Origin: Bradysia coprophila
Taxonomy: Eukaryota; Arthropoda; Insecta; Diptera; Sciaridae
Direction: 5' to 3'
NCBI RefSeq assembly: GCF_014529535.1
Contig: NW_023503409.1
Coordinates: forward strand, 1,736,390 to 1,800,389
Length of the DNA stretch: 64,000 nt
A program made the translations under genes and the position numbers. Below, piece by piece: positions 1 through 12,990 of this stretch (its first letter is position 1; the number at the start of each line of letters is the position of its first letter). Below the pieces are notes generated by a model, which saw only the letters and a program-made list of their open reading frames with translations, did not search any database and was not told the DNA's origin.

Positions 1-226
1 TGCGGTCGTACATTTTTCAAAAAGAAATCTGATGAAAAGATATTAACAAAAATTAAATACGAAACACGCAAATGTAGGCTACAATTTTAGCTAAGTGCCG
101 GTGCCTCTTAAACACCCTATCTTCTAAAATGTCTAAAATATCTTCCTTGGTTTGGAGCATTTCGCTATAAAGGACTATTAGAGTACACCTGCTGGAGCTC
201 CCTCTCAATCAGAGACTATAGATCTT

Positions 227-286
227 CAATGCCGTGTGAAATGCCATCCACGTCAAGAAATGCCGTGTGAAATGCATCCACGTCAC
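227..286. repeat. Short direct repeat, two copies
   Basis: A segment of about 26 bases beginning ATGCCGTGTGAAATG and ending CCACGTCA occurs at about 229-255 and again at about 260-285, differing by one base. It lies just upstream of the decayed reverse-transcriptase remnant. No function is visible. Confidence 0.8.
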
Positions 287-315
287 AAAAATCTCATACA
301 AATAAATAAATGAAG

Positions 316-1165
316 ATATAAAAAAAAGTATTAGCTTTTTGTGGTTTGTCGAGTTTGTCTTTGAATGCTGGGAAGTGTGAGGTGTTTTTTGTGAACGCTA
401 GTGAGGAGGAAAAGGCTCATATGTATGGTGAAATTTCTGCCAGGGATTAGACATGTTGATGAATCTTCTATTGAGATTCTAGGCTCACCTACTTTTGAGT
501 TAGGTTTAGAAAGGATGTTTTCGTCGAAGGTTGAGAATATAAAGATAATGTGTGATCGCTTGAAATTGATGGATGTGCACCCCGCTTTGTGTGTCTTTAG
601 GAAGTCCTTGGGTAGCTGTAGGTTCAATTATTTGTTGCGTTCTTCTAAAGCGTATCTTTTAGTAGATCGTTTGAGGCAGGTTGACGAGATTTATCGATCA
701 ACTCTCGGGGACATTGCGAATGTTAAGGTTTCAGGTTTTGATTGGGATCAGGCCTCTCAAGAAAAAGAAACAAAAGAATTAGTTTCTGCCAAGGATTAAC
801 AGTACGTTTGACGAGATGTTTGCATCTAGTGAACCCGTTGCTCCTGCAAGACTCCTTGCGTCATCAACTAAAGAATCTTCAAAGTGGCTGCAAGTAGTTC
901 CATCGAGCCAATTGGGTTTGCTCTTAGATAATAACTCCGCTAGAATTGCTGTTGGTCCTCGTTTGGGTTCTAATTTATGCGATGTGGTTGTGGCGAAATG
1001 GTCAAAAAGGATGGTTTACATGGTCTATCATGCAAGATGATAACAAAAGCCAAAATTGCTGAACATGATGAAGTTAACAAAGTTTTCTCACACGCATTCT
1101 CTTCAGCAGGATTTCCAAATATTATACAACCATCGGGAACATGTAGAGGTGTCGTTTGTCAGTAA
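316..1165 (+). pseudogene. Decayed non-LTR retrotransposon, C-terminal part of reverse-transcriptase ORF
   Basis: Three different forward frames carry consecutive pieces of one retroelement polyprotein. At about 350-440 a piece reads LNAGKCEVFFVN, like the motif after the catalytic site of reverse transcriptases. From about 425 to 760 another frame carries LPGIRHVDESSIEILGSP, then FNYLLRSS and FDWDQASQ, the usual thumb and connection region of a class of arthropod non-LTR elements. From about 965 to 1160 a third frame has CGCGEMVKKDGLHGLSCK, the Cys/His C-terminal motif. The pieces are separated by frameshifts and stops, and neither the catalytic domain nor an endonuclease is present. This is a dead 5'-truncated copy. 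The family assignment rests on motif resemblance and the exact clade is not known. Confidence 0.75.
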
Positions 1166-1672
1166 AGAAAAGTTTTAATGAACGAAACATTTAACGAAGT
1201 GAGGTCACGTCTGAAAGTAGCATATCTTGAATATGGGCATCGGAGACTCTGGCACACGCGATCATAGTATGCGTCCTTTTGCTACATGTAACGGAAAGTC
1301 ATGACTGTGCCAGATTCGCCTCCTTCACGCCAATTCATGCTGAAATTTCACTGCCTCTAACTGTACTAAAAAGTTCAATGTAGAGTAAATGTTCAAAAAT
1401 TGAGTCAAAGCAAAGGAAATGCTTATATTATGATGATTGTTCACTTTGGTGCCACTAGTGATGGTCACATGACAACAATGAGATTCGCCAGCAGAGACAC
1501 CACATTTTTCACATATTATACTGCAGTACGGACGTTTCACGTGGTAAGTTTCTCAGCAAGTTTCTGAAGTGTTGGTGCGTTGTCCATCAAAGAAAAACAC
1601 TTCCGTTCAATTTTTCTTTTTAAAAAAATGTCTTATATTTATCTTTGGACATATTTTAGCAACAAAAAAACC

Positions 1673-1678
1673 TTTATT
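1673..1678 (-). terminator. Polyadenylation signal of the LRR gene
   Basis: AATAAA on the minus strand, about 64 bases past the TGA at 1742. Its position and strand suit the 3' end of the leucine-rich-repeat gene. Confidence 0.55.
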
Positions 1679-1741
1679 CAACAACGCATCAAATTCTCTT
1701 AATAAATTAAATTTTACTTTTGAATGAGTTAAGATTTCCAA

Positions 1742-4462
1742 TCACTGCACTCCTTTACCGATCAACAATTCAATGTTCTGATTTTTCTCAGTCTGATGAA
1801 TCTGTTTCAATTTCGTTATCTGTTCCAATTCTCGAATTCGTTTGACGTTTCGTCGATGGAAACAGTATAGCATACCTGCATTGTAAAGAGTTATTATTAT
1901 ACTGATTTTTTGAGTATTTCTAACGACCAAGACCACAATGACTCACCCATGAACACAACAAAAAAGGCCCCAAGCCCAGTTAATACCGTCATCCATGTCC
2001 ATCTCGATTTTTCTTGTAATTTCTTTTCTTTTTGTAACGACGTGCAATAACCAAAGTATTCTGTATCAGCTGTAGCATTCGATATATCCAGACAATTAAA
2101 AAGCTCTAAAAAATACATTATCGTTTAGCCACGAGTCGATTCTAATGATTTGGTGAACATACCTGCAGACGATGCATCACAGTTCATTAAGTTTTTTACT
2201 GTTATTGCTCGTCTGCGAAAATAAAACGAAAGTGCTTGGCACTGACACGGTGGGATTTTCGTATCATTTACATCGATTGAATTTAAACCACACATCGGAG
2301 AGAATTGTTGAGGCGTTACATCAAATAGCTCATTTGATGATATGTTGAGCATATAAAGGTCTGGAAGTTTGTTTTATTGTTAGAGATTCTTCAGTCGAGA
2401 AGTCATTATAACTTTTACCTGGCAGAACACCAAAGTCAGGAACTTTATTCAATTTACAACTGGCAAGGTTGATTAGTTGTAAAGGCGCCGATATTGGCTT
2501 CGCAAGATTCTGATTTAAAAAAAAATGATAAAAAACAATTAATTTGATTTATTTATAGTTATACCTCCAAATCCTTATGTAAATGGACCAAGGGATTATC
2601 AGACGCATGTACATTTCGAAGCAAAGGCAAGGAAAACAGTCCCATCGGTAGCGTTGTTAAACCATTTGTAGATATATCTATGGCCTTCAAATAATCAATT
2701 TTTTTAGAGGTAAATTCATAAGTTGAGGTAAAAAATATAGTTCGAAGATCACCTCTAAATCAGTTAATTGTGCGAAAGTGTTCGGCTCAATTGTTTGGAT
2801 CATATTCTCGAACAAATATAAGTACTTGATGTCAGTGTATCTTGCAAAAGAATTTTCATTTAATTCTCGTATTCTGTTGAACGATACGTCTAGAATCTGA
2901 AAATTAAATTAGTAAGCCAGAAGATATTTACAAGACCAATTGCAGGCAAAGTTGAGTTAGGTCATAGTTATATGGTCTGAAAAATCACCCTGGCCGTACA
3001 GACTGATTAAGTAAATATGTTATGATGATATAGTTAGTCAGACTGCACTCCGCAATATAGAGAAATAGTGTCAATCATATCGTCGGAAATTTTGGTATGG
3101 TAAAATCGTGTGCGAGTTCACTTTTTACGTAGCAACGTGTACCCAATTATCCCACGCTGAAATTCCATTGTGTTTTTGTCGGATTTAGGAAAATGTAAAA
3201 TGAAATGAAAAACATTCTATTTATTGAGGATTTTAACGTAAAACTCAATAAAGTTATTGAATACGACTGTCTTATGTGTAAAAGATAGCAATGACAAAAT
3301 TAACGACGCACTTTGAATACGATGACGAGGGGCAAGATATCGGTGGAAAATCGTTTGACCGAAAAAAATTCTTAGAAAATCATTAGAGAACATGGAAATC
3401 CACAAAACGTAAAAATCCTTAAAAAAAGACTTTTAAAAACCTCGAAAATATAGCAAAAGCGGTTAAGAAAATCCTACTATCCACCCCTAGTCTAAAAATG
3501 TTGCTTTTTGTTTTGAAATGTTAACTTAAATGAAGTAAAAGATTTTTTTATCAATCTGTTGAAAGTACTCAGATCAAAATAAGTAGCAAACAGCAGACTG
3601 GATATTTATATTGGTAGTAGCTTTGCCATCTGTGAACGGCGAAACAGCAGTTGACTTCCTTCTAAAATAATATTTTCAATATTCATTGAACGATGTTTAG
3701 TTCAGTGCAGTTTCATTGAGCTTCTCTTTATATTGCGTCTCAATGCAGTTCTAATAACAAAACATTCCGGATCATTGAGAAGAGGAATGACCTGCATCAC
3801 CAATTAAAAGATGATTCCTACACGCGTTTAAGATTTGCAAATAATGTTCCCATTACTTCAAAGCAAAAAGATGCATTTTTTTGTTTTGTATTTCTTTGTT
3901 TAGTCAGAAGCTTACTCATTGTATTTCATACTTAGTTTAATATATCTCAGAATCGAGCAATTAATTTCAATTGTGTATCTTCCCAATGCTTTGATAATTA
4001 ACCCTAATTGAGATCACAAAAATATTGTTTGGAAGAAACAAATATCGTCGCTGTTATATACATGCGAAGATGTGTACACATGTGATACATTAACGCAATG
4101 ATATTGAAGATAATAATCAGAGAATTTAGAAGTTTAAGAACTTAGTTCTTCTATTGGTCAGTAGTAGAATATTATGTTTATAACTGCAGAACCACAATCG
4201 AGATGCAACTTTCCATCTATTAATTCGAAAGTTAAAAATAAATGTTTACACAAACCTCCAAACCGGATCTCAGGTGTTGGGGTACTTCCTTCAAATTCAA
4301 ATTTGTACAAACATAGCCAATCATTTTGTTTACACGTTCCATGGTACATGTTTTTTGTACATGATTGTCCTCGTTCATAATAAAATCGATAGAAGTCACT
4401 GCTTCACCAACAACACACTGAACCAAGTATATCAATAAAACGTACAGCTTCATCCTAGTCAT
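1742..4462 (-). CDS. Leucine-rich-repeat single-pass membrane protein, 7 exons, 350 aa
   Basis: Splicing in frame gives exons 4462-4256, 2896-2753, 2684-2565, 2509-2419, 2360-2163, 2105-1947 and 1875-1742 (1053 nt including the stop). Every intron is GT..AG and all phases match. Residues 1-20 form a signal peptide (MTRMKLYVLLIYLV; Met4 could also start it). Residues about 50-220 hold leucine-rich repeats, such as LEILDVSFNRIRELNENSF, LEAIDISTNGLTTLP and LYMLNISSNELFDV. A cysteine-rich cap follows, with CQC at 226-228 and later cysteines at 243, 258 and 274. One membrane helix spans about 289-312 (VLTGLGAFFVVFMGMLYCF), followed by a basic cytoplasmic tail of about 38 residues. Such proteins usually mediate cell-surface recognition, but the ligand here is unknown. 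Intron 1 is 1.36 kb; the others are 38-73 bp. No orthologue is named because only the architecture is recognised. Confidence 0.9.
2897..4255 (-). other. Intron 1 of the LRR gene, no internal gene seen
   Basis: A 1359-bp intron between signal-peptide exon 1 and the first LRR exon. The donor is GTTTGT after codon GAG, and the acceptor is a pyrimidine-poor AATTTTCAG. Both sides are phase 0, so the join reads SGLE then ILDVSFNRI, which restores a normal repeat. No convincing exon, repeat or RNA gene was seen inside. Confidence 0.7.
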
Positions 4463-5191
4463 AAAAAAACATTTTACGTTATTTTACGGAATTCGAATGG
4501 TTGAATGAAAAATTAGCATAACAAAACCAAAAATGGTTCAGTTTTTCTCGGGAAAAATTCTAGGTTTTTAGGATGGGCATCTATTGAATTATTCGTTTAG
4601 CTTTATATAATATATCCAATGATATTGAATCGTTACTGAACCGATTCATGTGCCATTCCATATTAACCATAGATGCAATTACAATATTTATTTTACATTA
4701 AATGTATTGTTATATAATGCCGCTGCTGTTTGATGGACATATGCATTGGTATTGTCCACTAAGTACTTTTCAATTAAATTAAATGTTCGTTTTGTTAACT
4801 CAATTGTGTTTAGGTAATTGAACTATGGAATGAACTCAGTACGACATGTGTCGAGAGAGGATGATGTTAAACAACAAATTCAAAAAGAAGATCAATAAGA
4901 AAAGTTAGGATGAAAAATGTGAGTGATCTCTTTATGATCAGTTTAAATGACCCCTAACATAAATGATCTAGGACTCATGAAAACCTGTCAGACAGAATAG
5001 CGCATCTGGGAGAGTTATACCACAATGTATCAGAAAGTAGCAATGAGCACAACTATTTGATCTGCATCAGTCATAAGAGCTTAGGTAGAAAGGTGCTAAA
5101 TTCTTATTAAAACATCAAAATGTCTCCTGTCTTCTGTCCAGACAGTTCTAACTCGAATGGCGAAAAGTAGTGAACCGAGGATATATATATT

Positions 5192-5735
5192 GGGGGGCTA
5201 TCAAATAGTGCACACGCACACGCACCAGAAGGGGAGTTTTTTTTTCAAAAATCATGCAGAAATATGCGGTCAAGAGGGGTAGTAATCAAAAAGCGTGTGC
5301 ACTCTTTTTACTAAATATTTCATTTCTTTTTTCAAAAGCAGTGGTTCTTCAAGTGGGGTTTCATTGATGCGATTAAACTGAAGTATCGACCGCAAATACG
5401 AGTGCAAAGACCAATTTTGTTTTGAACCGAAGGGCAAAATTAGTCGTAACAAAACATACGGTTAAAATTCTTCAAGATCCGGTATAGGAGCTGGCAAACT
5501 GAAAGGAATCAGATCACAGTCAAGCTCACTTAGACATTCTATTTCAATTTGTTCAACTTGGGTGTGCGCATTGCTGAATTATAAATTGTCAAATTCAGGC
5601 GCTTTCCAATTTTTCATAACCTTTAATTCGTGTGCCCTTTTAGTAGGAGTTTTTTGAAAAGCGGGCATAGGCGTCCAAGTGGGAGCGGGACTCAAAAACT
5701 GCCAATTTATAGAGTGTGCACTGTTTGATGGCTCC
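5192..5735. mobile_element. Inverted-repeat (MITE-like) element, about 544 bp
   Basis: The left end GGGGGGCTATCAAATAGTG is mirrored at the right end, where GTGCACTGTTTGATGGCTCC is its near-reverse complement. Both arms contain the shared core ATCAAA.AGTGCACAC. The interior has no coding capacity. Target-site duplication is unclear, so the superfamily is left open. Confidence 0.6.
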
Positions 5736-7632
5736 TTAGTATTGGGAATACGAGCGCAAGGTATTTTTGCGACCGGCTTTTTCCACTGTTACTGAAATAT
5801 AGATCAAATTACTGGATGGTCCAGCATGACAAAACCAAAAACAAACTAAAAATAGTAGCTAGTCCGTGTGTACATATCCTAAAAGAGCTCGTTTAGATTA
5901 AAAAGTTCATTGAACTAAGCCCTGGATATCCGAACGAATGAAATCGGCACTAAGTCAACCACTGAAGGTAATATTTTAATGAAATTTAATTGGAGAAGAT
6001 TTCTTATGACCTCCTTATGGTAATAATTTTGTGAAATTGTAACGAATTTGCGACGATAAATCACAACACCAACATTAGAAAAATACTTGCATATATAAGT
6101 ATATCACACGCCCCATTATTTCATAAATTTGTAGGCCTTACTTGCATATATGATGTACAGGTAATCCGAGCGGAAAATCCAATTGACTTAAATTGTAAAT
6201 TAATTTGTTGATTGTGATCTTTGACCTTGCACTATCACATTCGGTACGATAGGCAGAACATATTTTTACTTTTGTCTATTCCGATTAAAAACCAAGAACA
6301 TCACACACAAAAAAATCCACTTATTGTTTAACGGTGTTTTGTTTTTGTCTGATTAAACTCGCACTTATCACACCATTTCGTCAACGTATTTGTTATCGTA
6401 AATGAAAATAATTAAATTGAGCTCTTAAGACTCCGGAAAACTATGCGCAGTGTGTGAAATATGATGTTGTAAAATGTATTTTTTTTCTTTAAAGAAAATC
6501 CTCCAAACCGAATCGTAATTTCAATTAAGAAAAATCTTTATTCGCATTATCCAATTAACTCTTCACATATGTATAATACGTCGTCGTTTAGTCGGATGTG
6601 CATTCACTACATTTTTCTTTATTTGTAAATTGGAATTATAGTATCCAATGACCGGCTTTTTTTTAAAAAAAAAAAAAAAGGTCTTAACCGCTCGAACGGC
6701 ACATTTATACTAAGTAGTATATTCGAAATAAACATTTTTTCTGTCCATCCATTTTGTATTTGTCATTTATAATGTTACGCACTCGATTAAGTGAAAAAAA
6801 ATTTAATTCTTGACTGACTGCTCTAAAGCTTTGATGTGTATTAAATTAGTGTACACTCAGTGCTGAGATCTTTTGTAGTCGTGGTTGACTCAATGTTATC
6901 ATAACATGCAATGATAAATGTTTTTCTATATCTTAGATTAGAAAACAAAAGTAAATGAATTGAAATTTTGTAGATAATAAATGTGTAATTACTGTGCTTA
7001 TACTTGGTATGTATGGTGCTGCTTGTATATTGAGAATTTTTTTTTTTAGAGGCAGACTTAAATATTGACAAGATTATAATACTTCATTTGATAACCTTTT
7101 TGATCGACGATTTAAAACCTACTATCAACCACTGAAGAACGAAATGTACATTTAATGCATTAAAAATTTAATCTTGTGTTTCTGAAGTTTTTTTTCGGGG
7201 GTCAATAGTAATAATGATAAGACATGATTTTAATTATACTCTCACTGACATTTATTTCCTTGTATGAACATTTCTTAACCTGGCCAAGACGCATTACATT
7301 GCATGTAAACACTTGCGATAGTAAACCGCCTTAACCTGGCCTTAAGCATTTCTCATTGAGATATACAAAATTTGAAATTGCGAATCATAAACTGCCATTT
7401 AAATGATACGAAATAAAACGAAGGGAAGCTGTATTCATAATGATTCAAGTAGAGCTCAAATGCTGATAGTGCTGAACCTCTGACGAATCTGTAAATGCAT
7501 TGCCTTAATATCTACACTTTACATAAAAGAACAAAAACTTGCATAGTACAGTTTTACAGTTCTAGTAGCATACAAATCTGTACTGTAATCCTATGTGCTG
7601 CGAAAATTCACTTTCGCCGCACTTAAGAGGTA

Positions 7633-7765
7633 TAATAGACTACATATTGGTGCGGAAAATCGTAGTTTTGTTTTGACTCGTGTGGTTGTTCGCCTTCGGC
7701 TCAGCATACAAACTCCACACTCTTCAAAACATCGATTTTCCGCACAAGTATGTAATCGACTATTA
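7633..7765. mobile_element. Foldback MITE, about 133 bp
   Basis: The two halves are imperfect reverse complements. The left arm contains GGTGCGGAAAATCG and the right arm CGATTTTCCGCAC; the outer ends are TAATAGACTAC and GTAATCGACTATTA. The apex near 7691-7702 carries CGCCTTCGGCTC, also seen in other foldbacks of this window. A TA target duplication is possible but not provable. Confidence 0.65.
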
Positions 7766-9592
7766 CTTACCTAATAGATTGATGAAAATATTGTTGTGGG
7801 TTTTCTTCTTCTTCTCCTTCTTTTTTTTCTTTCACTATAATGCTCTTTATTCTCTCTGCTTCTGTTCACCGAAATTCTTAATTGAAGTAAATTAGTTCAT
7901 TGGCAATGGAACATATACTGTATTGTGTTTATGGATGGAATCTTTATTATACATACTACAAACGCATCTTTTTCACAAGAAATATAAATGATTGGTACCA
8001 ATGTGTTTTAGAATGTTTGTGCAAAATATTTCACAATGTAGGAAATGAGGAATGTACACTGTAGCTATGTACACGCAAATTTTTAAATTATTTTAGAATT
8101 TTTATAAATTTTTTGAAAATGTTATTAATTATCAGTTTATATACGTACCAGTTTTGAGTCGATGTGCCCAAATTTTCTAATGCATTGGCTATGACGGCAT
8201 TTTTAATCGGTCATTAGTGGTATCCAGTATTATTGTTTTCGTTTAATTTATTAATATCTTATCATTTAAAGAAACAGCTTATATGTTTTTCAGCAATTTA
8301 CTAATTTATAGCTGTAGGGCTAATATCCGGTTGGTTTAAAAATTTTATTTTTCTTTGCTTCTTTGCTTTAAACATATATACAATGTGCACAATGAAAAAA
8401 ATAAAACCAAAATTCAATTCAATTTATGTTCAACTTTTTCATGGACCACTGCTACGGTAATTGTTGCATTGAATGTAGTAAATTCAATCTGTCGTCAATA
8501 TTCTTCAGATATACCCATTTCTGAGCAAAAGTAGGAGGAATAATGCTGGTACTTTACCAGTAAAAAATATAATGTTTGGATTAGATTTTTTCCGAGTGTT
8601 GAAAAGCTGACATGCACTCTAAAACCATCATAGATAAATCCCTTACTGGTATCAAACTTTTCGATCTATTTACATTTCTCACTCTTCTTGATATAGTTTC
8701 ATTCTTTACTTGTCGGTAAGTTTGTCCGGGGCATAGAAAGAAATTATACTTTCAGTTCCCAATCCATTAAAAGCCATGGTACCATGGTTTATCCGAAAAA
8801 TTAAAATTATAATTCAGTTTTTATCCGTGGCTTAAAACTTTTTTTTGTTGCTATTTTCAGTCGTTACGATAAATCGAGATTAAAATTCAATATTCTCGTA
8901 CTGATAAGTAATTTTATTATTTTTAAATGCTTTGAACACAGAAATAAAAGTTTCTGATGAAGGTACACTTATTGCGCTATTATTATAAGTTACATAAAAG
9001 CTTCCCGGAAATTTGATACTACTATACCAATCAAATACCCACTTAAATCATTCAAACATTACAAATGACAAATCGCATATGAAAAGCCGTTCAAATGATC
9101 AACGAAAACGGTAAAATGTTTACGAAACAAAAAAGCTTGGAATATTAGTTTGAGGCTTTGCTAAAGAGATGCATTAGTACATTGTACACGTTGTGATATA
9201 TTCTTATTTTGTTTTTTTTTTAGCATGAATAAATTGGAAAAACAAGTAAAGTTATGAACGTACAGGAGAAGCTATGCTTTCTATGTCTCGTTCATTTCGG
9301 AGTAATTGGACAATACGCATAAATACTAACTTTGCATGCCTCATTCTATAGAAACATGATATCGGTTGAGAACAGACTTAATCACCGCAAGATTAATTTA
9401 GCCACGAGAATACTATTTGTTTTAAAATTTATTTTTCACCTCACTATTTTCACAGCAGCAGCTTTAAAACTTTCCTAGAACGAAAAACTGTGTAAATTGT
9501 ATCCTCTATTCGAGCAATTTACTATCAAAATGTCCTATAACATAGAGAATACTTAATGTCTCACTGTATTGTGGTTAGCAGTGTTGCCAAGA

Positions 9593-9912
9593 ATAGTAGA
9601 TTACAACATTACTGATATAAACGGCGTATTACATAAGTGCGAATTAATACGGTAATCAAGCCGAAGACGAGGTGATATCACTAGACTTATGTTGTGGACG
9701 TTTACATTAGTACTTCTATACTGTGGCGTGCCTTTACCTAATAGGCAACCAGACGTTGAAAAGAAAAACAATAAAATTTCAACAACTCCCCAATTTTTGA
9801 CACCTGCAATATACCAACTATACACCGAGTACAAATCCTGTAATAAGGGCCTGTTATGGGAAACCTCACTCGCCGAAATAAAATTTTTGGTAGCATGGTC
9901 GTAATCTACTAT
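9593..9912. mobile_element. Inverted-repeat element, about 320 bp, short TIRs
   Basis: Ends are ATAGTAGATTAC at 9593-9604 and its exact reverse complement GTAATCTACTAT at 9901-9912. Both strands between the ends are open for about 70-110 codons, but neither translation resembles a known family, so these frames are probably incidental. The ends resemble those of the 7633-7765 element. Confidence 0.6.
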
Positions 9913-12749
9913 AACATTATTCACTATAAAAATAAAAGTCACGTTCTCATGACTGGTTAAATCACAATTTTTGCATAAATGACTATTCTGTCAACTTCAA
10001 CAAAAGCGGTAAAAATTGCTTTGGATCGAGTCAGAACGAATCTGAACATTTAAAATACATCATTAAAACGATCTTTTATTTTATTTTAGCCCGTATCTGC
10101 ATGGCATGTAGTACATGTGAAAATACCGCAAAGAAATTCTTTTTACATAATTTTCCTTTTTCTTAGAATTAATTGCGAAACCTTTCTCATAATTTAAACT
10201 CTGTCACAATGCGATATGTTTTCTGGTATAATCAAATAAATCCAGTAAAATACTCGCTTTCTGCCACTCATATCACTTCGTCTAATTAATGTTTCCTTTT
10301 ATCAAAGATTTTCAAGCAATAAAAAACATGTTTCAATTGAAATCATTATAAAATTACTTATTTGTACGAAGAAAATTTCCATTTAATTTTCTTTTGCGAC
10401 ACATTCAATTACCCATCTCACCTACAACAACTTAATTTTTCCATTGTTTCATCGCTACACATCCAAACTTTACCCAATAATGAAATTGACACAAAAGTAA
10501 AACCGATTGAGTCATTTACACTCGAACGAACATATTTCTATACGCAAATTAAGTTTTCCGTAACTCGAATATGCTCCACTGAGAATTCATTCGTATATAT
10601 GATAATTTCCTGTGTAATCCTCTTAAGAAAAGTGCTAACTTTATTTTACATCTTCTACATCGTTTTTACCTACCGACAACAACGTCTCTACAGATGTCTG
10701 CTCAAATTCTCCAACTTTTCGGTTGTATTTATTTTCTTAACGATTAGAGGAAAAGTATACCATTCGATTATTAAGATTGCCTGGAGAAAAAGTTTGAATG
10801 AAATATAAGTGTTTGCACAATCAAATCAGCGATTTTTTTTTTCTTGTCAGAAATTTGAAGGGTCGGCGTTAATTTGCTACTGTTTTTTTATTATTTGATG
10901 TGGAGAATTAAAGTTAATGGTTTATTAATGGTTAAAAGTGTGCGGAAATAGGTAATGAAAGTAAAGTATTGCGAGGTAAAATGAATTTTGTTTTATTGGA
11001 GTTGACTGTAGGATACTTGTCGAAATACAGCAAACGAGGTATACGTTAGAATTAGAAACATATTAACTTTACTTACTCCCTCACAGAATCTCAAAGTTGA
11101 AGAACACAAATTAGTAGTATTTTTGGAAAATTAATTTGTTTTCAGAAAAAGAGATTACCCTAAAGTTGCACCATTTTCTGTCGCATCGAAATTGTCATCA
11201 GGACTTGAAAAGTGTTGTTATTTCGGATATTGGAAAGGACGTTAATGTCGACTCAAGAATTCCACGGAAAATTGAAAGTAAAAAAGTGTGTAAAAATAAC
11301 GAAAATAGTTGCTACAAATAGTTGATTTTCTGGTGAAAAAGCTGGTAAAAAAGTGAGTTTTTAGGAACTTTTGTATCCTATTCTACGCGAAGTCAAGGGT
11401 CTTACCACTCGTATGTTTCTCCTGTATGACGTTACAGGTGATTAGAATTAAAAATTGGTTGTGTCTTAAACCCAAAAGTAAAAACTTAAATGAAGAATAT
11501 ACTGCAACCAATGAATTTCATAGACTAAAAGCAAATAAGTTAGGGATGCGTCCGAATCCTATGCCGACGAATCAGCATTTACAAAAACCTAAAGTGTTAC
11601 TTACTTCTATCGTTTCTTCAATATTTTAGATTTGGTTGCAGAAAGTGCAAAACAATAAAGAGAAATCGGTAGAATGAAAATGCCTGATTCTCCTTGCAGT
11701 TTTGTGACAGTCCGAACAGCAACTTTCTGTCTGAAATTGGCAGAAGAATTATGTATAACAAGAGAGGTTAGGTCGACGGAATTTTCGTTGAAGCATCGCG
11801 TTAAAGAAATTTAATGCAGAATGAATGTTAGGAACTTTTTAAGAATCATACCCCTAGGGTAAAGTTTTGTTCCTGTAAATTTTATGTCAATTTAACATAC
11901 ATCCACAAAATGCTGACTACAATGTAGTGTAGCCTAAGGTTCTTCAAGTGAAATAGAAATATAGCGCAAATGACTCATGTGGAAGTTATTTGTTTTATGT
12001 ATGTTAGACACTTATAAGTTAGTAGCAAATTTTCAAAAATGTTATAAAATTTCAAAAATATTTTTGGATGTTTTGAAAATTTACTTATGAGAGTCTGATT
12101 TATAATATAACTTGAAAGCGGCTTTCTTATAACGTATAACTTTCACCTTATACGTCAATTACGTCATTTGCGCAATCCTTCTAAAAATCGAAAAGATGAT
12201 ACACTGTCAGTTAAAGAAGGTACGTTAAGAGGTTCCTAGTCTTCAGTTTAGATGCAAACCAGATACTATTTCGCCATCTCGTCTGGAACAATTTTTAGAG
12301 CTCAAGATTTATATAAAATCTTTTTTTGTCTGCCTTTTGCAAGGTAGTAGAATTTTTATATAAGAAAAAAGGAAATTTTACAGCGTCGCAGGTGAAACTT
12401 ACAATTCTAACATTTTCTAATCTATTTTAATTGATTTAGAAAAAATTGAGTAAAGTGTTTGAAAATAGTTGAAACAAGTGAGAAATAGAGCAAATTGTTC
12501 CTGACTTTTTTAGATCTTGAAAATAGTTGGAAACAGTGAGAAAAGTGAGTGCGTGGAATCCCTGAAGTTGGAGAACACCGAATTCTGTGTATCGATTTTG
12601 TTGCCTAGTAGAATGACTCTGGCCGACATGAGTTTTCTGCAGTATAAAGTTACGGTTCACTGTGACAAATACTCGTAATGACAACAAGCCAAGATTACGT
12701 GCCGGAGTCACATTGGAACTTTTTTTAGGAAAGAAACGCTGATCTAGTT

Positions 12750-12990
12750 GTGTCTGAGCAGATTGTACAGTTGTTCCTTTCGTTTTTGTTCTTGATTTCA
12801 GTGGGCCTTGAAATTTATCTTTAAATGGTTTGGTTTTGTTTTTAGATTTGACTTTATTATTCCGAAATGTTTTTGTCGTTCATTTTCATAGCTCTGCTTT
12901 GAGCTGATTTAATTTTGTTCAAGGAAATCTTTGTATCGAACACCAGTAGGGAGATCTCCCGTTGGGGATTAATTTAATAAATAAATCAAT
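12750..12990 (+). mobile_element. Possible 3' end of a non-LTR retroelement
   Basis: The segment ends in a small palindrome (GGGAGATCTCCC near 12950) followed by GTTGGGGATT and an AATAAATAAATC tail. The intact reverse-transcriptase element at 40170-41982 likewise has a small palindrome (AAGGGATATATCCCTT) before its A-rich tail. No coding motif could be recognised upstream, so this is only a suggestion. Confidence 0.25.

Noticed and set aside
10362..10808. Plus-strand open frame of 148 codons
   Set aside because: No ATG at its beginning, codons typical of AT-rich non-coding DNA, no recognisable motif and no splice or promoter context. Frames this long arise by chance in such sequence.
12436..12711. 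Minus-strand frame of 91 codons
   Set aside because: No recognisable domain, and repeated TTGAAAATAGTTG-like words suggest repeat-derived sequence.
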